Shown here: piece by piece, positions 10,385 to 22,153 of the stretch
Numbering within the stretch: the first letter of the stretch is position 1
Layout: every line of letters begins with the position of its first letter
Source: Photorhabdus bodei
Lineage (GTDB): Bacteria; Pseudomonadota; Gammaproteobacteria; Enterobacterales; Enterobacteriaceae
Direction: 5' to 3'
Assembly: GCF_003287735.1 (NCBI RefSeq)
Contig: NZ_NSCM01000005.1
Span: 124,001-188,000, forward strand
DNA: 64,000 bases
Translations under genes and position numbers: made by a program
Notes under the pieces: generated by a model
What the model was told of the DNA's origin: nothing
The model's database searches: none
What the model saw: only the letters and a program-made list of their open reading frames with translations

Positions 10385-10423
10385 TAAAAAACACCCTGTC
10401 AGCCGGATACTCACAGGGTGTTT
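10385..10423 (-). terminator. Rho-independent terminator downstream of secF
   Basis: The inverted repeat AACACCCTGT (10390-10399) / ACAGGGTGTT (10413-10422) has a 13-base loop. On the minus strand the stem is followed by TTTTTT. It lies 23 bp past the secF stop codon, so it ends the queA-tgt-yajC-secD-secF unit. Confidence 0.85.
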
Positions 10424-10445
10424 GAACAGCATCAAGGCAGAATAA

Positions 10446-11414
10446 TTAAGGCAATAAAGATGGCTGATCAGCCCCTTCCTTCTCAACCTTTTGTTGGATC
10501 ATGTGTTCACGCTTCATACCCAGTTTCAACGCTAAAGCGGAAGCAACATAGATAGAAGATACCGTACCGATAGAAACACCAATTAACATCGCTAGTGAGA
10601 AACCCTTCAACATTGCACCACCGAAAATATACAACATCAGCACCACCAGTAAAGTTGTTGCCGATGTCATGATTGTACGGCTCAATGTTTGCGTCAGAGA
10701 GACGTTCATAATTTCATACGACGTACCACGACGGATCTTACGGAAATTCTCACGGATACGGTCAGAAACCACGATACTGTCATTCAATGAGTAACCGATA
10801 ACCGACATCAGCGATGCCACAATGGTCAGATCAATCTCGATATGGAACAATGACAGAACCCCTAGCGTGATGATGACATCATGGGCAAGCGCAAGAACCG
10901 CACCCAATGCTAAACGCCATTCAAAACGGAATCCAACATAAATCAAGATACAGATAAGCGCCGCCAGCAACGCCATTGCACCATCTTGGGCGAGCTCAGC
11001 CCCGACACTCGGCCCAACAATTTCAATACGATTGACACTCGCATCTTTATCAATGGTGTCATTAATGACTTTAATAACCTTTTTACCCAGCTCCTCATTA
11101 GCCGCACCCGTAACTGGTGGCATACGCACCATTACATCACGGCTACTACCGAAATTTTGCAACAGAGGATCTTCAAAACCCGCTTTTGCCAGGTTATCAC
11201 GCATCTTATCCAAATCAGCAGATTGACTGAGTTTGATTTCGATTACCGTACCACCGGTAAAATCGAGTCCCCAGTTAAACCCGCGGGTTGCCATCACAAA
11301 AACAGAAGCTACCAACAGTAGCAACGAAATTCCGAAAGCAACGTTGTCCCAGCGCATAAAGTCATAGACTCTGCGACCGTAGTTCAATTGTTCAACAGTA
11401 TAATCCTGTGCCAC
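10446..11414 (-). CDS. secF: Protein translocase subunit SecF
   Basis: This 322-residue inner-membrane protein pairs with SecD to use the proton gradient for late steps of protein export through SecYEG. It shows a first membrane segment (about 25-45), [15 protein letters not shown] at the start of the periplasmic P1 domain, and a C-terminal block of five membrane helices that includes [20 protein letters not shown], a hallmark of the family. SecF starts 10 bp after the secD stop, and the terminator follows. Confidence 0.97.
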   Translation of the reverse strand: MAQDYTVEQLNYGRRVYDFMRWDNVAFGISLLLLVASVFVMATRGFNWGLDFTGGTVIEIKLSQSADLDKMRDNLAKAGFEDPLLQNFGSSRDVMVRMPPVTGAANEELGKKVIKVINDTIDKDASVNRIEIVGPSVGAELAQDGAMALLAALICILIYVGFRFEWRLALGAVLALAHDVIITLGVLSLFHIEIDLTIVASLMSVIGYSLNDSIVVSDRIRENFRKIRRGTSYEIMNVSLTQTLSRTIMTSATTLLVVLMLYIFGGAMLKGFSLAMLIGVSIGTVSSIYVASALALKLGMKREHMIQQKVEKEGADQPSLLP

Positions 11415-11424
11415 AACGTGCTCC

Positions 11425-13272
11425 TTAAATTGACAGCTTCTTAATACGCTTACCGCCGTATAGCAGGTTGACGATCCCTCTAGTACCTACAATAGCGGTG
11501 AACATAGAAGTCGCGACACCAATTGACGTTGTTATCGCAAAGCCTTTAATTGACCCGGTACCAACAGCATAAAGAATGACCGCGGTAATCAACGTGGTCA
11601 AATTAGCATCAATAATACTGGAGAAAGCCCCTTTATAACCTTCATGTATCGCTTGTTGTACTGTCCGGCCATTACTCAACTCTTCTTTAATACGTTCGTT
11701 GATCAGCACGTTCGCATCAACCGCCACAGCCAGCGTTAGCACAATACCCGCGATCCCCGGCATGGTTAACGTCGCCCCTGGTAACAGAGACATGATACCA
11801 ACAATCAGCACCAGGTTAGCCAACAACGCACTGCTGGCAATCACACCGAATTTGCGATAGTAAATCACCATAAACAGAATTGATGCAATTAAGCCCCACA
11901 GACAAGCTTCTAAGCCTTGTTCAATGTTTTGCAGACCAAGGGTTGGCCCAATGGTACGCTCTTCTACAATCTGAATCGGCGCAATCAGAGCACCCGCACG
12001 CAACAATAAGGATAACTGACGCGCTTCGGTTGCGTTGGAAAGGCCCGTGATACGGAAATTGTTCCCCAGACGAGTCTGAATATTAGCAATGTTAATCACT
12101 TCTTCATGTTTAACTAACACCGCCCGACCATTAGCATCTTTCTTACCGCTGTCTTTATATTCCACAAACAATGTCGCCATTGGCTTACCAACATTGTCCT
12201 TGGTGAAATTAGACATCGCGGAGCCACCAGCACTGTCCAGTGAAATACTCACCTCTGGACTACCGTATTCATCGGTACCAGGGGTTGAATCTGTAATATG
12301 ATCACCGGTCAGAATAACACGCTTATATAACACAACCGGATTACCATCACGGGTGCTCTTCACCTCAGAATCACCTGGCACACGGCCTGATGTAGCTGCG
12401 GTAGAGTCAATACCGGTATTGACCAGACGGAATTCCAACGTCGCTGTCGCACCAAGAATCTCTTTTGCACGAGCAGTATCCTGAATACCCGGTAATTCAA
12501 CCACGATACGGTCAGCGCCCTGACGCTGAACCAATGGTTCAGCCACACCCAGTTGATTAACACGATTACGTAGAATGGTAATGTTCTGCTGCACCGCATA
12601 AGATCGGGCTTCGCGCTGACGTTCATCACTCATCACCGCTTTCAGAGTATTATTGCTTCCAATACTGAAAACTAAATCACGGTGGCGGCCAGTAAGATAG
12701 TTTTCCGCCTCAGACCGCGCTTTTTCATCACGGAAGCGGATTTCTACACCGTAATTATCAATTTTACGGGCAGTGGAATAAGGAATGCCTTTTTCTCGCA
12801 AATCAGTGCGCAGGCCATCAATATTCTGCTCTTGCAGTTTGCCTAATGCGGTTTCCATATCCACTTCCATCAGGAAGTGCACCCCACCTCGCAGATCAAG
12901 GCCTAGTTTCATTGGTTCGGCACCAACCTTACTTAACCAAGTTGGTGTTGCTGGTGCCAGGTTCAATGCCACCACGTACTGATCGCCTAATGTGGACATC
13001 AATACTTCACGGGCACGAAGCTGAATATCGGAATTATTGAAACGAGCAAGAATCGCACCATTTTCCAGCGCAATAGATTTACTCGCGATTTGATTTTTTT
13101 CTAAAACATTATGGACTTGGCCCAGCGTTTGCTCACTGGCGGCAATGCCTCGCGCGCCAGTGATTTGTACAGCCGGATCCTCACCATAAAGGTTGGGAAG
13201 TGCATAAAGCAAACCGATGAGGATCGCAGCGATCAGCATCAGATACTTCCACAAAGGATAACGGTTTAGCAC
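11425..13272 (-). CDS. secD: Protein translocase subunit SecD
   Basis: This 615-residue RND-superfamily membrane protein matches E. coli SecD in length. The N-terminal membrane helix [20 protein letters not shown] is followed by a large periplasmic domain (P1), with [16 protein letters not shown] at its start, and five C-terminal helices with the motif [20 protein letters not shown]. The complex SecD-SecF-YajC pulls translocating proteins from the periplasmic side. It lies 27 bp after yajC and 10 bp before secF. Confidence 0.98.
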   Translation of the reverse strand: MLNRYPLWKYLMLIAAILIGLLYALPNLYGEDPAVQITGARGIAASEQTLGQVHNVLEKNQIASKSIALENGAILARFNNSDIQLRAREVLMSTLGDQYVVALNLAPATPTWLSKVGAEPMKLGLDLRGGVHFLMEVDMETALGKLQEQNIDGLRTDLREKGIPYSTARKIDNYGVEIRFRDEKARSEAENYLTGRHRDLVFSIGSNNTLKAVMSDERQREARSYAVQQNITILRNRVNQLGVAEPLVQRQGADRIVVELPGIQDTARAKEILGATATLEFRLVNTGIDSTAATSGRVPGDSEVKSTRDGNPVVLYKRVILTGDHITDSTPGTDEYGSPEVSISLDSAGGSAMSNFTKDNVGKPMATLFVEYKDSGKKDANGRAVLVKHEEVINIANIQTRLGNNFRITGLSNATEARQLSLLLRAGALIAPIQIVEERTIGPTLGLQNIEQGLEACLWGLIASILFMVIYYRKFGVIASSALLANLVLIVGIMSLLPGATLTMPGIAGIVLTLAVAVDANVLINERIKEELSNGRTVQQAIHEGYKGAFSSIIDANLTTLITAVILYAVGTGSIKGFAITTSIGVATSMFTAIVGTRGIVNLLYGGKRIKKLSI

Positions 13273-13299
13273 GGCAGTTCCCTTCGGGAAAATCAGAAA

Positions 13300-13629
13300 T
13301 TACAGAGCCTTCATTGTACCTTTCGGTAAAACGGCAGCGACGAAATCACGTTTAATGGTTACTTCAGTAGTGTCATTCAGTGCTACAACGATATAACCCG
13401 TGTCAGAAACTTTAGTGACACGACCAATCAAACCACCATTGGTCATCACCTCATCACCTTTGGAAATAGAATCCATCAGCTTTCTGTGTTCTTTAGTACG
13501 TTTCTGTTGTGGACGCAGGATCATGAAATAGAAGATCAAGCCGAAAACAACCAGCATGATGATCAAAGAATATGGGCTTCCCTGAGCCGGTGCGCCAGCA
13601 GATGCTGCTGCTTCAGAAATAATACTCAT
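13300..13629 (-). CDS. yajC: Sec translocon accessory subunit YajC
   Basis: The 109 residues start at MSIISEAAASAGAPAQGSPY. A longer frame exists upstream, but AGGGAAG sits just before the ATG at 13629 and the resulting protein aligns end to end with E. coli YajC (110 residues). A single membrane segment (LIIMLVVFGLIFYFMILRP) is followed by a basic cytoplasmic tail and a small beta-rich domain ending VAAVLPKGTMKAL. YajC associates with SecDF and YidC. It lies between tgt and secD, as usual. Confidence 0.96.
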   Translation of the reverse strand: MSIISEAAASAGAPAQGSPYSLIIMLVVFGLIFYFMILRPQQKRTKEHRKLMDSISKGDEVMTNGGLIGRVTKVSDTGYIVVALNDTTEVTIKRDFVAAVLPKGTMKAL

Positions 13630-13720
13630 TAAACTTCCCTCATTGTTATCAAATTCAATAGTAATCAAAAACCAGCCGCAATATGCTATACACACTGAAA
13701 CCAGTCAATCACTACTTAAG

Positions 13721-14845
<1,125 letters not shown>

Positions 14846-14990
14846 TTAACCTCCAGGCATCAGATAAACAGTCCGATGCTGTTGTTTAAAACCAGACAAA
14901 GTTGAAATTTACCGTTGAGCTGAGATATTCACATAACCCTATTTTCAACAAATTCAACAATATATTCCAGTCAATGCCATAATTATTACA

Positions 14991-16058
14991 TTAAGAAATC
15001 TTTTCCTTGCAAGCGAAGGGATTACGACGAATAAACATAGCATCACCATAACTAAAGAAACGGTATTTTTCTGCAACAGCCTCTTTATAAGCATTCATCG
15101 TATTTTTATAACCCGCGAACGCAGAAACCAGCATAATAAGTGTCGATTCCGGTAAATGGAAATTAGTAATCAACGCGTCCACAACCTGATATTCAAAACC
15201 CGGATAGATAAAAATTTGCGTGTCATTAAAAAATGGCGCAATTAACCCATCCTGACAGGCTTTCGCGGCACTTTCCAGCGATCGAACTGACGTTGTGCCA
15301 ACGGCAACAACTTTATTACCTCGCGCCTTACATGCCAGCACAGCATCAACCACATCCTGTGGCACTTCTGCATACTCAGCATGCATAATATGGTCTTCAA
15401 TGGTCTCCACCCGCACAGGCTGGAAAGTACCCGCACCAACATGCAATGTCACGAAAACCATTTCCACGCCCTTTTTACGCAGCGCTTCCAATAATGGCTC
15501 ATCAAAATGAAGACCGGCCGTTGGTGCAGCTACCGCCCCGGGCCGTTCGCTGTATACAGTTTGGTACAACTCACGGTCTGCCTCTTCATCAGGACGATTA
15601 ATATAAGGCGGCAAAGGCATATGACCTATGTCATCCAAAATGGACAACACATCACGTTCATCATCAAAACGTATTTCGAACAAGGTATCATGGCGGGCCA
15701 ACATGGTTGCTTTAAGACTTTCATTGTCACCCAATAACAATTCAGTCCCCACTTTTGGCGCTTTGGAAGCACGCACATGTGCAAGTACCCGCTTATCATC
15801 CAGCACCCTTTCAACCAGCACTTCCAACTTACCGCCCGTGACTTTTCGGCCGAAAATACGCGCAGGTATGACGCGGGTATTATTGAAAACCAGCAAATCT
15901 CCGGCATTCAGCTTATCGAGAACATCCGTAAAAATACCATGCGTTAATTTCCCCGTTTCACCATCAAGCGAGAGCAAACGGCAGCCACTGCGTTGCGGTT
16001 GAGGGTAATGAGCAATCATTTCATCAGGAAGTTCAAAAGTAAAATCGGAGACACGCAT
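14991..16058 (-). CDS. queA: S-adenosylmethionine:tRNA ribosyltransferase-isomerase QueA
   Basis: This 355-residue enzyme transfers and isomerises the ribosyl part of SAM onto preQ1 in tRNA to give epoxyqueuosine. Conserved blocks: [19 protein letters not shown] at the start, [16 protein letters not shown], the [13 protein letters not shown] signature, and [20 protein letters not shown] near the C-terminus. It is the first gene of the minus-strand queA-tgt-yajC-secD-secF series and is divergent from acpH across a 104-bp promoter region. Confidence 0.97.
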   Translation of the reverse strand: MRVSDFTFELPDEMIAHYPQPQRSGCRLLSLDGETGKLTHGIFTDVLDKLNAGDLLVFNNTRVIPARIFGRKVTGGKLEVLVERVLDDKRVLAHVRASKAPKVGTELLLGDNESLKATMLARHDTLFEIRFDDERDVLSILDDIGHMPLPPYINRPDEEADRELYQTVYSERPGAVAAPTAGLHFDEPLLEALRKKGVEMVFVTLHVGAGTFQPVRVETIEDHIMHAEYAEVPQDVVDAVLACKARGNKVVAVGTTSVRSLESAAKACQDGLIAPFFNDTQIFIYPGFEYQVVDALITNFHLPESTLIMLVSAFAGYKNTMNAYKEAVAEKYRFFSYGDAMFIRRNPFACKEKIS

Positions 16059-16162
16059 TATATTTAATCATTCAGAAAAACAGGCGGACTAGTCTAGTGC
16101 CGCGGCCCTAAGGGTGCAACAAATAAGCACATAACTTCGCGGATTTATATTATAATCACCAA

Positions 16163-16759
16163 ATGAATTTTCTCGCTCACCTTCATTTAGCTACTCTGGC
16201 TGACAGCTCCCTACTAGGAAATCTGATGGCAGATTTTGTGCGCGGTAATCCAGAGGGACAATACAGCGCTGATGTGGTTGCAGGTATTCGTATGCATCGG
16301 CGTGTTGATGTACTAACAGATACCCATCCATTGGTTATTCAAGCCCGTCACTTATTCAGCGCTCCATATCGACGGGTTGCGCCGATCACTTTAGATATTA
16401 TCTGGGATCACTTCCTCTCCTTGAATTGGGATAAACTGGTTCCCACCTACTCATTACCGGCATTTATTCACCATGCTCGCAACCAGATTGAACCTCATCT
16501 TTATTACACTCCCGAAAAATTTCAGGAACTGAATGAGTTTTTATGGCCGCAAAACTGGCTGATCCGTTATGCAGATCTTGCATTTATCGCAGATGTATTA
16601 AAAGGCATGGCCCGAAGACATCCCAGATTATCGGCTTTATCTGGATCATTTCAGGATATAGAACAACATTACGCTGACTTTGAAGCACTATTCTGGCAAT
16701 TTTATCCTTATATGATGGAAAAAGCGGAAAATAAGGATTTTTACTGTTCGCCTCAATAA
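16163..16759 (+). CDS. acpH: Acyl carrier protein phosphodiesterase AcpH
   Basis: This 198-residue HD-like hydrolase removes the 4'-phosphopantetheine arm from holo-ACP. It starts [20 protein letters not shown] and has the conserved metal-site pattern of the family: a histidine and aspartate in [22 protein letters not shown], and [12 protein letters not shown] further on. E. coli AcpH is 193 residues. It is transcribed alone, divergently from queA. In a genome with many carrier proteins such as this one, ACP recycling could matter, but nothing in the sequence shows a link to the NRPS/PKS cluster. Confidence 0.95.
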   Translation: MNFLAHLHLATLADSSLLGNLMADFVRGNPEGQYSADVVAGIRMHRRVDVLTDTHPLVIQARHLFSAPYRRVAPITLDIIWDHFLSLNWDKLVPTYSLPAFIHHARNQIEPHLYYTPEKFQELNEFLWPQNWLIRYADLAFIADVLKGMARRHPRLSALSGSFQDIEQHYADFEALFWQFYPYMMEKAENKDFYCSPQ

Positions 16760-17176
16760 GCGCTATTATTACAACTATGCTTGTGAATAAATCGTAAATG
16801 CGGATAGAAAGAAATCATTCAGGCAATACGGCACTTTCGCATGTTTAATGATTTTTTCATCCTTGATATCCGGTGGTATAGTCAGAATTCCTTTTTCCCA
16901 GCATGCCAGCCATTTGGCTGGCATAAGATGAATAGTAGGAAATTATTTTTTAACGCTAGCTTTCATTCGGAAAGATCTTCATCAGGAGGACCCAGGCGAT
17001 CCAATTCGGCCAGAATCAACGGAATTTGAGCCTCTCTCAATTATTCAAAAAAGTTCATACAACCAAAGGCTGAGAATATTTTCACTGGTTACAATCCTGA
17101 ATAAGTTCATTGTTCAGGCGGTGAACTTGCGCAAATGATTTAACAGCACTTCAAAAAGCTGTTTGGAGGGATAGGT
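16760..17176. other. Gene-poor spacer with a possible coding remnant
   Basis: No convincing gene. On the minus strand, 16963-17040 reads as a C-terminal-looking fragment (EAQIPLILAELDRLGPPDED, then a stop), which looks like real protein sequence cut at its 5' end. I do not recognise the family. Around 16900-16922 CAGCATGCCAGCCATTTGGCTGGCAT forms a short hairpin (GCCAGCC/GGCTGGC). The rest is AT-rich without signals I can name. Confidence 0.3.
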
Positions 17177-17362
17177 ATGGACCAGATATTGCATGAAACA
17201 GGAGAAATCAGAAGGGAAAAATGTGGATTTTCTCGCGTCAACTCATTTACATCATGTTTTATTTGTAAAAGTCTTTTCCTATTGGTGTCTTTAGGATTTC
17301 TCATTTCTGCCTCTGTTTTTTACGTTAGAAAGTTAATACAAATTTATATTTATTCTCAATAA
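17177..17362 (+). CDS. Possible small single-pass membrane protein
   Basis: This 61-codon frame has a strong Shine-Dalgarno (GGAGGG at 17165-17170) 6 bp before the ATG. The N-terminal half is polar with two cysteines. Residues about 32-50 (SLFLLVSLGFLISASVFYV) form one clear membrane segment, followed by a short basic and aromatic tail. No family is recognised. It lies alone in an AT-rich spacer upstream of the peroxiredoxin gene, on the same strand. The case for a real gene rests only on the ribosome binding site and the membrane segment. Confidence 0.35.
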   Translation: MDQILHETGEIRREKCGFSRVNSFTSCFICKSLFLLVSLGFLISASVFYVRKLIQIYIYSQ

Positions 17363-17759
17363 ATATCAAAGTTGACAGTTTAAATAAATGTAAATTTTTT
17401 TATCAAAACAGTTAATAACGTAAATTTTATAAATATTTAAGTAACATGATTAGTTAATTTATTTCGGTAAGTTTTTATCCCAATAACCACTATTGCCAAT
17501 CTATGCTGGAGAATAATGATGAACACGGATGGACACAGAAACCGGTACACGCAGGTAAGAATGAAATAGTCTCTTAGCTTGAATTCGACCAAACCCTTGC
17601 AAAAATCCTCTATCTTATTAAGGTAAAGAAAATAAAAATAAAGTATTAATAGGTAAAATCTATTGCAAAGATTAGTATTTTATCCTTTATTGGTGTACGC
17701 TAATTCTTTATTCTATATCCAATTTTTACATAAACCTCGTAAAACTACAGGAGTAACTC
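17363..17759. other. AT-rich leader/promoter region of the peroxiredoxin gene
   Basis: This 397-bp stretch has no gene of normal length. A 17-codon frame with a GGAGA Shine-Dalgarno (ATG at 17518) is visible but not recognised. The last 100 bp are very AT-rich, as expected of a promoter, and AGGAG lies just before the peroxiredoxin start. No certain OxyR site could be picked by eye. Confidence 0.4.
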
Positions 17760-18362
17760 ATGGTTCTGGTAACTCGTCAAGCCCCTGACTTTACTGCAGC
17801 AGCGGTCCTCGGCAACGGCGAAATAGTTGGGAATTTCAACCTGAAAAAACACCTGAACGGTAAACCTGCCGTTATCTTTTTCTGGCCAATGGACTTTACT
17901 TTCGTATGCCCTTCTGAGCTGATCGCATTTGACCACCGCTACGAAGAGTTCAAAAAGCGCGGTGTTGAAGTTATAGGTGTTTCTTTTGATTCTGAATTCG
18001 TCCACAACGCATGGCGTAAAACTCCTGTCGATCAAGGTGGTATTGGCGAAGTTAAATATGCAATGGTTGCTGATACTAAACGCGAGATTCAAAAATCCTA
18101 CGGCATTGAGCACCCAGAAGCGGGTGTCGCTCTGCGCGGCTCTTTCCTGATCGACAAAAATGGCGTAGTTCGTCATCAAGTCGTTAACGATCTGCCTCTG
18201 GGCCGTAACATTGACGAAATGCTGCGTATGGTTGACGCACTGCAATTCCATGAAGAGCACGGCGATGTCTGCCCTGCACAGTGGGAAAAAGGTAAAGAAG
18301 GCATGAGTGCTTCTCCAGATGGCGTAGCTAAATACCTGTCTCAAAACGCTGCTAAACTATAA
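17760..18362 (+). CDS. Typical 2-Cys peroxiredoxin (AhpC/Prx1 type)
   Basis: This 200-residue thiol peroxidase reduces hydrogen peroxide and organic peroxides. The peroxidatic cysteine is C50 in DFTFVCPSEL and the resolving cysteine is C171 in GDVCPAQW, which defines the two-Cys homodimer type. The conserved active-site arginine is in LRGSFLIDKNG. This subgroup (often called tsaA or peroxiredoxin C) is close to AhpC, but no ahpF follows, so its reductant is probably thioredoxin. AGGAG 6 bp upstream supports the start. A strong terminator follows. The long antisense frame on the minus strand is a shadow. Confidence 0.95.
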   Translation: MVLVTRQAPDFTAAAVLGNGEIVGNFNLKKHLNGKPAVIFFWPMDFTFVCPSELIAFDHRYEEFKKRGVEVIGVSFDSEFVHNAWRKTPVDQGGIGEVKYAMVADTKREIQKSYGIEHPEAGVALRGSFLIDKNGVVRHQVVNDLPLGRNIDEMLRMVDALQFHEEHGDVCPAQWEKGKEGMSASPDGVAKYLSQNAAKL

Positions 18363-18385
18363 CCTTAGATATTACCCATAATTAG

Positions 18386-18414
18386 GCCAGCCGATTATTC
18401 CGGCTGGTTTTTTT
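18386..18414 (+). terminator. Rho-independent terminator of the peroxiredoxin gene
   Basis: The stem CCAGCCG...CGGCTGG with a short AT loop is followed directly by seven T, 24 bp after the stop codon. Confidence 0.9.
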
Positions 18415-18580
18415 CACTGAAATTCCTCGTTTTGCCACCTTGCGCACAAAAACCCCCTATTCCCGATAACTATCACCACTTACAATTAAATTTACAATTG
18501 TTTAACATTAAAATCCGTGTAAATAAAACAAGTCATTACACCAACAAAAATAACCCCGCCAAAAGACAGGAGCTTACAAA

Positions 18581-20341
18581 ATGTTGAAAACATGGAAAAC
18601 ACCGCTGGCAATAATATCCCTGCTCGTCTCGTCCCACCTTTATGCCGCTTCGGAACCGGCTGTTGAAGCCAAAAATGGTATGGTCGTTTCAGCCCAACAT
18701 CTTGCTTCACAAGTTGGTGTGAATATCCTCAAAATAGGTGGAAATGCGGTTGATGCAGCGGTTGCTGTTGGCTATGCCCAAGCCGTTGTCAATCCATGTT
18801 GTGGCAATATCGGTGGTGGTGGCTTTATGACAATTCATTTAGCCGATGGTACCGATATTTTTATTAACTTCCGCGAAACCGCGCCAAGTGCAGCAAGTGC
18901 CGATATGTATCTGGATAAAGAAGGTAATGTTATTAAAGGAGCCAGTTTATATGGCTACCGCGCGGCCGGTGTGCCCGGAACCGTGATGGGGTTAGACAGT
19001 ACCCTAAAAAAATATGGCAAATTGAGCCGTGAACAAGTCATGGCACCTGCAATTAAGCTGGCACGAGAAGGCTTTATACTGACCCGTGCAGATACCGATA
19101 TTCTGGACACCACAATCAAGCGTTTCCGCAAAGATCCAGAAGCAGCTCGTATCTTCCTACGCAAAGATGGCTCGCCTTATCAACCAGGAGATAGATTAAT
19201 ACAAACCGATCTGGCAAATACGTTAGAGTTAATTGCTAAAAAAGGGCAAGAAGCTTTTTATCACGGAAATATTCCTAAACTGGTCGCCGAAGCCGCTAAA
19301 AAATCCGGCGGCATTATTACCGAAGCCGATTTTGCCAATTATAAAATTTCAGAAACAACCCCCGTCACCTGTCACTATCGCAGTTATAAATTTATCTCTT
19401 CCCCGCCACCGAGTTCAGGCGGAGTAACCATGTGTGAAATTCTGAATATTTTGGAAGGTTATAACCTTAAAGAAATGGGATTCAACTCGGCTAATTATAT
19501 TCACACATTGACAGAAGCCATGCGCCATGCCTACATGGACAGAAATACTTACCTTGGTGATCCAGAATTTATTAAAAATCCCATCGATCGCTTACTGAGT
19601 AAACACTATGCTGAATCTTTACGTAAAAAAATAGAGCCAGGTAAAGCAACATTATCGGAGAATGTTCAGCCGGGTATTGGACCCCATGAGAAACCAGAAA
19701 CCACACACTACTCCATTGTCGACAAAGAAGGTAATGCAGTTTCAACTACCTATACTATCAATGGACTTTTTGGTGCTGTCGTCATCGCCCCCGGAACAGG
19801 TTTCTTCCTCAATGATGAGATGGATGATTTCACCACTAAAATTGGTGAAAAGAATCTTTATGGTCTCGTCCAAGGTGCGACTAACTCTATTGCCCCCGGT
19901 AAGCGCCCATTATCCTCAATGAGCCCGACACTTGTCACAAAAGACAATAAGACATTCCTTGTTCTGGGCTCACCCGGCGGCTCCCGTATTATCTCTATTA
20001 CCCTGCAAACCGCCTTAAACATTATTGATCACGGTATGTCTCCTCAAGAAGCGGTCAATAGCCCCCGTATTCATCACCAATGGTTACCCGATGAAGTTTA
20101 TTATGAACAACGTGGTATTTCTAAAGACTCGTTGAATTTGCTAGAAAAAATGGGATATAAAATGGTGGAGCAGATACCATGGGGCGCTGCTGAAGTGATT
20201 ATGGTTGGTTTACCTAAAACCGCTGACGCTGCTGCTAATTCTTCCGGCAATGATGCAGCCGTATCTGGTCAAGTGCGTGAAAACCATTTTTATGGCGCCA
20301 ATGATGTCCGACGCCCGGCCGGTGCGGCCATTGGTTACTAA
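18581..20341 (+). CDS. ggt: Gamma-glutamyltranspeptidase, periplasmic
   Basis: This 586-residue proenzyme transfers or hydrolyses the gamma-glutamyl group of glutathione and related peptides. A signal peptide (about 1-23, MLKTWKTPLAIISLLVSSHL then YAAS) sends it to the periplasm. The autoprocessing site is the conserved TTHYS at 374-378; the first Thr becomes the N-terminus and nucleophile of the small subunit. Other motifs: GGNAVDAAVA near 53, NIGGGGFM near 76 and the oxyanion GSPGGSRI in the C-terminal half. AGGAG sits upstream. It is convergent with brnQ. Confidence 0.95.
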   Translation: MLKTWKTPLAIISLLVSSHLYAASEPAVEAKNGMVVSAQHLASQVGVNILKIGGNAVDAAVAVGYAQAVVNPCCGNIGGGGFMTIHLADGTDIFINFRETAPSAASADMYLDKEGNVIKGASLYGYRAAGVPGTVMGLDSTLKKYGKLSREQVMAPAIKLAREGFILTRADTDILDTTIKRFRKDPEAARIFLRKDGSPYQPGDRLIQTDLANTLELIAKKGQEAFYHGNIPKLVAEAAKKSGGIITEADFANYKISETTPVTCHYRSYKFISSPPPSSGGVTMCEILNILEGYNLKEMGFNSANYIHTLTEAMRHAYMDRNTYLGDPEFIKNPIDRLLSKHYAESLRKKIEPGKATLSENVQPGIGPHEKPETTHYSIVDKEGNAVSTTYTINGLFGAVVIAPGTGFFLNDEMDDFTTKIGEKNLYGLVQGATNSIAPGKRPLSSMSPTLVTKDNKTFLVLGSPGGSRIISITLQTALNIIDHGMSPQEAVNSPRIHHQWLPDEVYYEQRGISKDSLNLLEKMGYKMVEQIPWGAAEVIMVGLPKTADAAANSSGNDAAVSGQVRENHFYGANDVRRPAGAAIGY

Positions 20342-20384
20342 TGACCAACAACTAAAAAAATAGCTAATCCGTGTAGGCAATATC

Positions 20385-20419
20385 GGGATGGGATATCCTT
20401 TTTTCAGGAACCCCATCCC
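20385..20419. terminator. Stem-loop between convergent ggt and brnQ
   Basis: GGGATGGG (20385-20392) pairs perfectly with CCCATCCC (20412-20419), with further inner pairing TCC/GGA and a T-rich loop. There is no U-tract behind the stem on either strand, so this is only a candidate bidirectional terminator. Confidence 0.4.
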
Positions 20420-20471
20420 ATACTTTCCCTGAACATCTGACGATGGCAAACAGTCAGAGAAACAAACATCA

Positions 20472-21803
20472 TCACTGATGCATTTGAGTCTCGCGGGTAC
20501 CAGAGCGCCCTAAAACGCGGTCATAAATACCAGCCACAACTAAAACCAACAGGGATGGTGCTAACCAAGCCAACCCTTGATCCGCCAGTGGTAAACGTGT
20601 TGCCCAATTTGGCAACAAATAAACCAGTGCTTCGGATGACTTAATCGCATCCAAAATACCAAACATCAGACTAATTAACATTACCGGAGCTAAAATACGG
20701 GTAAAATTGTGCCACCAGCACAGCGTAAAACTCAACACAATCAGAACGATACAAGGTGGATAAATAGCTGTCAGTACCGGTATGGAAATCTTAATCAAAT
20801 GACTCAAACCAAGGTTAGAAGTCAACATGGAGAATCCTCCAAGGATCAAAACCAGTGAACGATAAGACAGGGGCAGATAACGGCTAAAAAACTCAGCACA
20901 TGCACAAGTTAATCCAACCGCAGTCACCATACAGGCGACAAAAATCAACACAGCCAGGAAAATACTGCCGACACCACCAAAAGTATGATGAACATAGGCA
21001 TGCAAAATGACCGCGCCATTTTCTGCATGAGGCACTAACGATCCACTACCAGCGCCTAATTTAAACAGCGATAGATAAACCAGTATCAGACCAAAGCCGG
21101 CAATAAAACCTGCCCACATCGCATAACGGGTCAATAATGAAGATGCGGCAACGCCTCTTGAACGCGCTGCGTTAACGATGACAATCCCAAAAACCATCGC
21201 ACCCAGCGTATCCATTGTCAGGTAACCATTGACGAAACCACTGGAGAATGGGATTTGCTGATAAATATCAATCGCTGGAATTGAATCACCGGCAGGCCAA
21301 AGTAAAGCAGCAACACCAAGTATACCTAGCGCCAACATCTTGATAGGCGCTAACACATGCCCGACAGTATCAAGCAAACGGCCTGGGTAAAGGGAAACAG
21401 CAATTACCAACACAAAATAAATAAGACTGTAGATAAACAGGGGTAACTCACCGTTACTGGTAAGCGGGGCAATGCCTACTTCAAAAGAGACAGTTGCGGT
21501 CCGTGGGATAGCGAATAAAGGACCAACAGCCAAATAACAAACTGTCGCAAGCAGCAAACCAGCAACTCTACCAATAGGTGAACTCAGCTCTTCAATACCA
21601 CCGCCAACTTTTGCCAATGCGATGATTGTAATGACGGGTAAACCAACCGCCGTCGCTAGAAAGCCTAATGCTGCTAGCCAAACATATTCACCTGATTGTA
21701 ACCCCACCATAGGGGGAAAAATAATATTTCCCGCCCCGACAAACAGAGCAAAAGTCATAAACCCTAATGCCCAAATATCCTTAGATGATAAACGATGTGT
21801 CAT
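20472..21803 (-). CDS. brnQ: Branched-chain amino acid:cation symporter BrnQ
   Basis: This 443-residue inner-membrane carrier of the LIVCS family takes up leucine, isoleucine and valine. It has about 12 hydrophobic segments and the near-identical N-terminal block [21 protein letters not shown] longer frame runs upstream to 21875, but the family start is [11 protein letters not shown] at 21803 (E. coli MTHQLRSRDI). The Shine-Dalgarno is weak there, so the start rests on homology. It follows phoR on the same strand, as in E. coli, after a 350-bp gap. Confidence 0.94.
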   Translation of the reverse strand: MTHRLSSKDIWALGFMTFALFVGAGNIIFPPMVGLQSGEYVWLAALGFLATAVGLPVITIIALAKVGGGIEELSSPIGRVAGLLLATVCYLAVGPLFAIPRTATVSFEVGIAPLTSNGELPLFIYSLIYFVLVIAVSLYPGRLLDTVGHVLAPIKMLALGILGVAALLWPAGDSIPAIDIYQQIPFSSGFVNGYLTMDTLGAMVFGIVIVNAARSRGVAASSLLTRYAMWAGFIAGFGLILVYLSLFKLGAGSGSLVPHAENGAVILHAYVHHTFGGVGSIFLAVLIFVACMVTAVGLTCACAEFFSRYLPLSYRSLVLILGGFSMLTSNLGLSHLIKISIPVLTAIYPPCIVLIVLSFTLCWWHNFTRILAPVMLISLMFGILDAIKSSEALVYLLPNWATRLPLADQGLAWLAPSLLVLVVAGIYDRVLGRSGTRETQMHQ

Positions 21804-22153
21804 AATGATTATTAATGTTTTGTTACCATATTTAATGGCCTGAATAATATAAATATCATCAATAGTTAAGCCCATATTGACAATATTGAACCCTAATTTA
21901 ACGATTTATTATCAAAATAATATTCACCAGGTATCTGTTGAAGACAGATTATAGTGGTCATGATAGATAGAATCGCCAACAACTGCCCACAAGTAAAACT
22001 TTTATAGCGCCAGAAGGCAATAGATAAACCAGAATGCAGAAGTATATGCCGCACTCTTTTTCAAAACTAGTGATTGCTGTTAGCTATCATTGAATAAACA
22101 CTATATGATTTGCGTTTTTTTTAACCTGAAAAAATAATAATCAATTACGAAGA

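Noticed and set aside
17745..18344. 199-codon minus-strand frame opposite the peroxiredoxin gene
   Set aside because: It is the exact antisense of a well-conserved 2-Cys peroxiredoxin, has no ribosome site and shows no recognisable motif. It arises from codon bias of the true gene.
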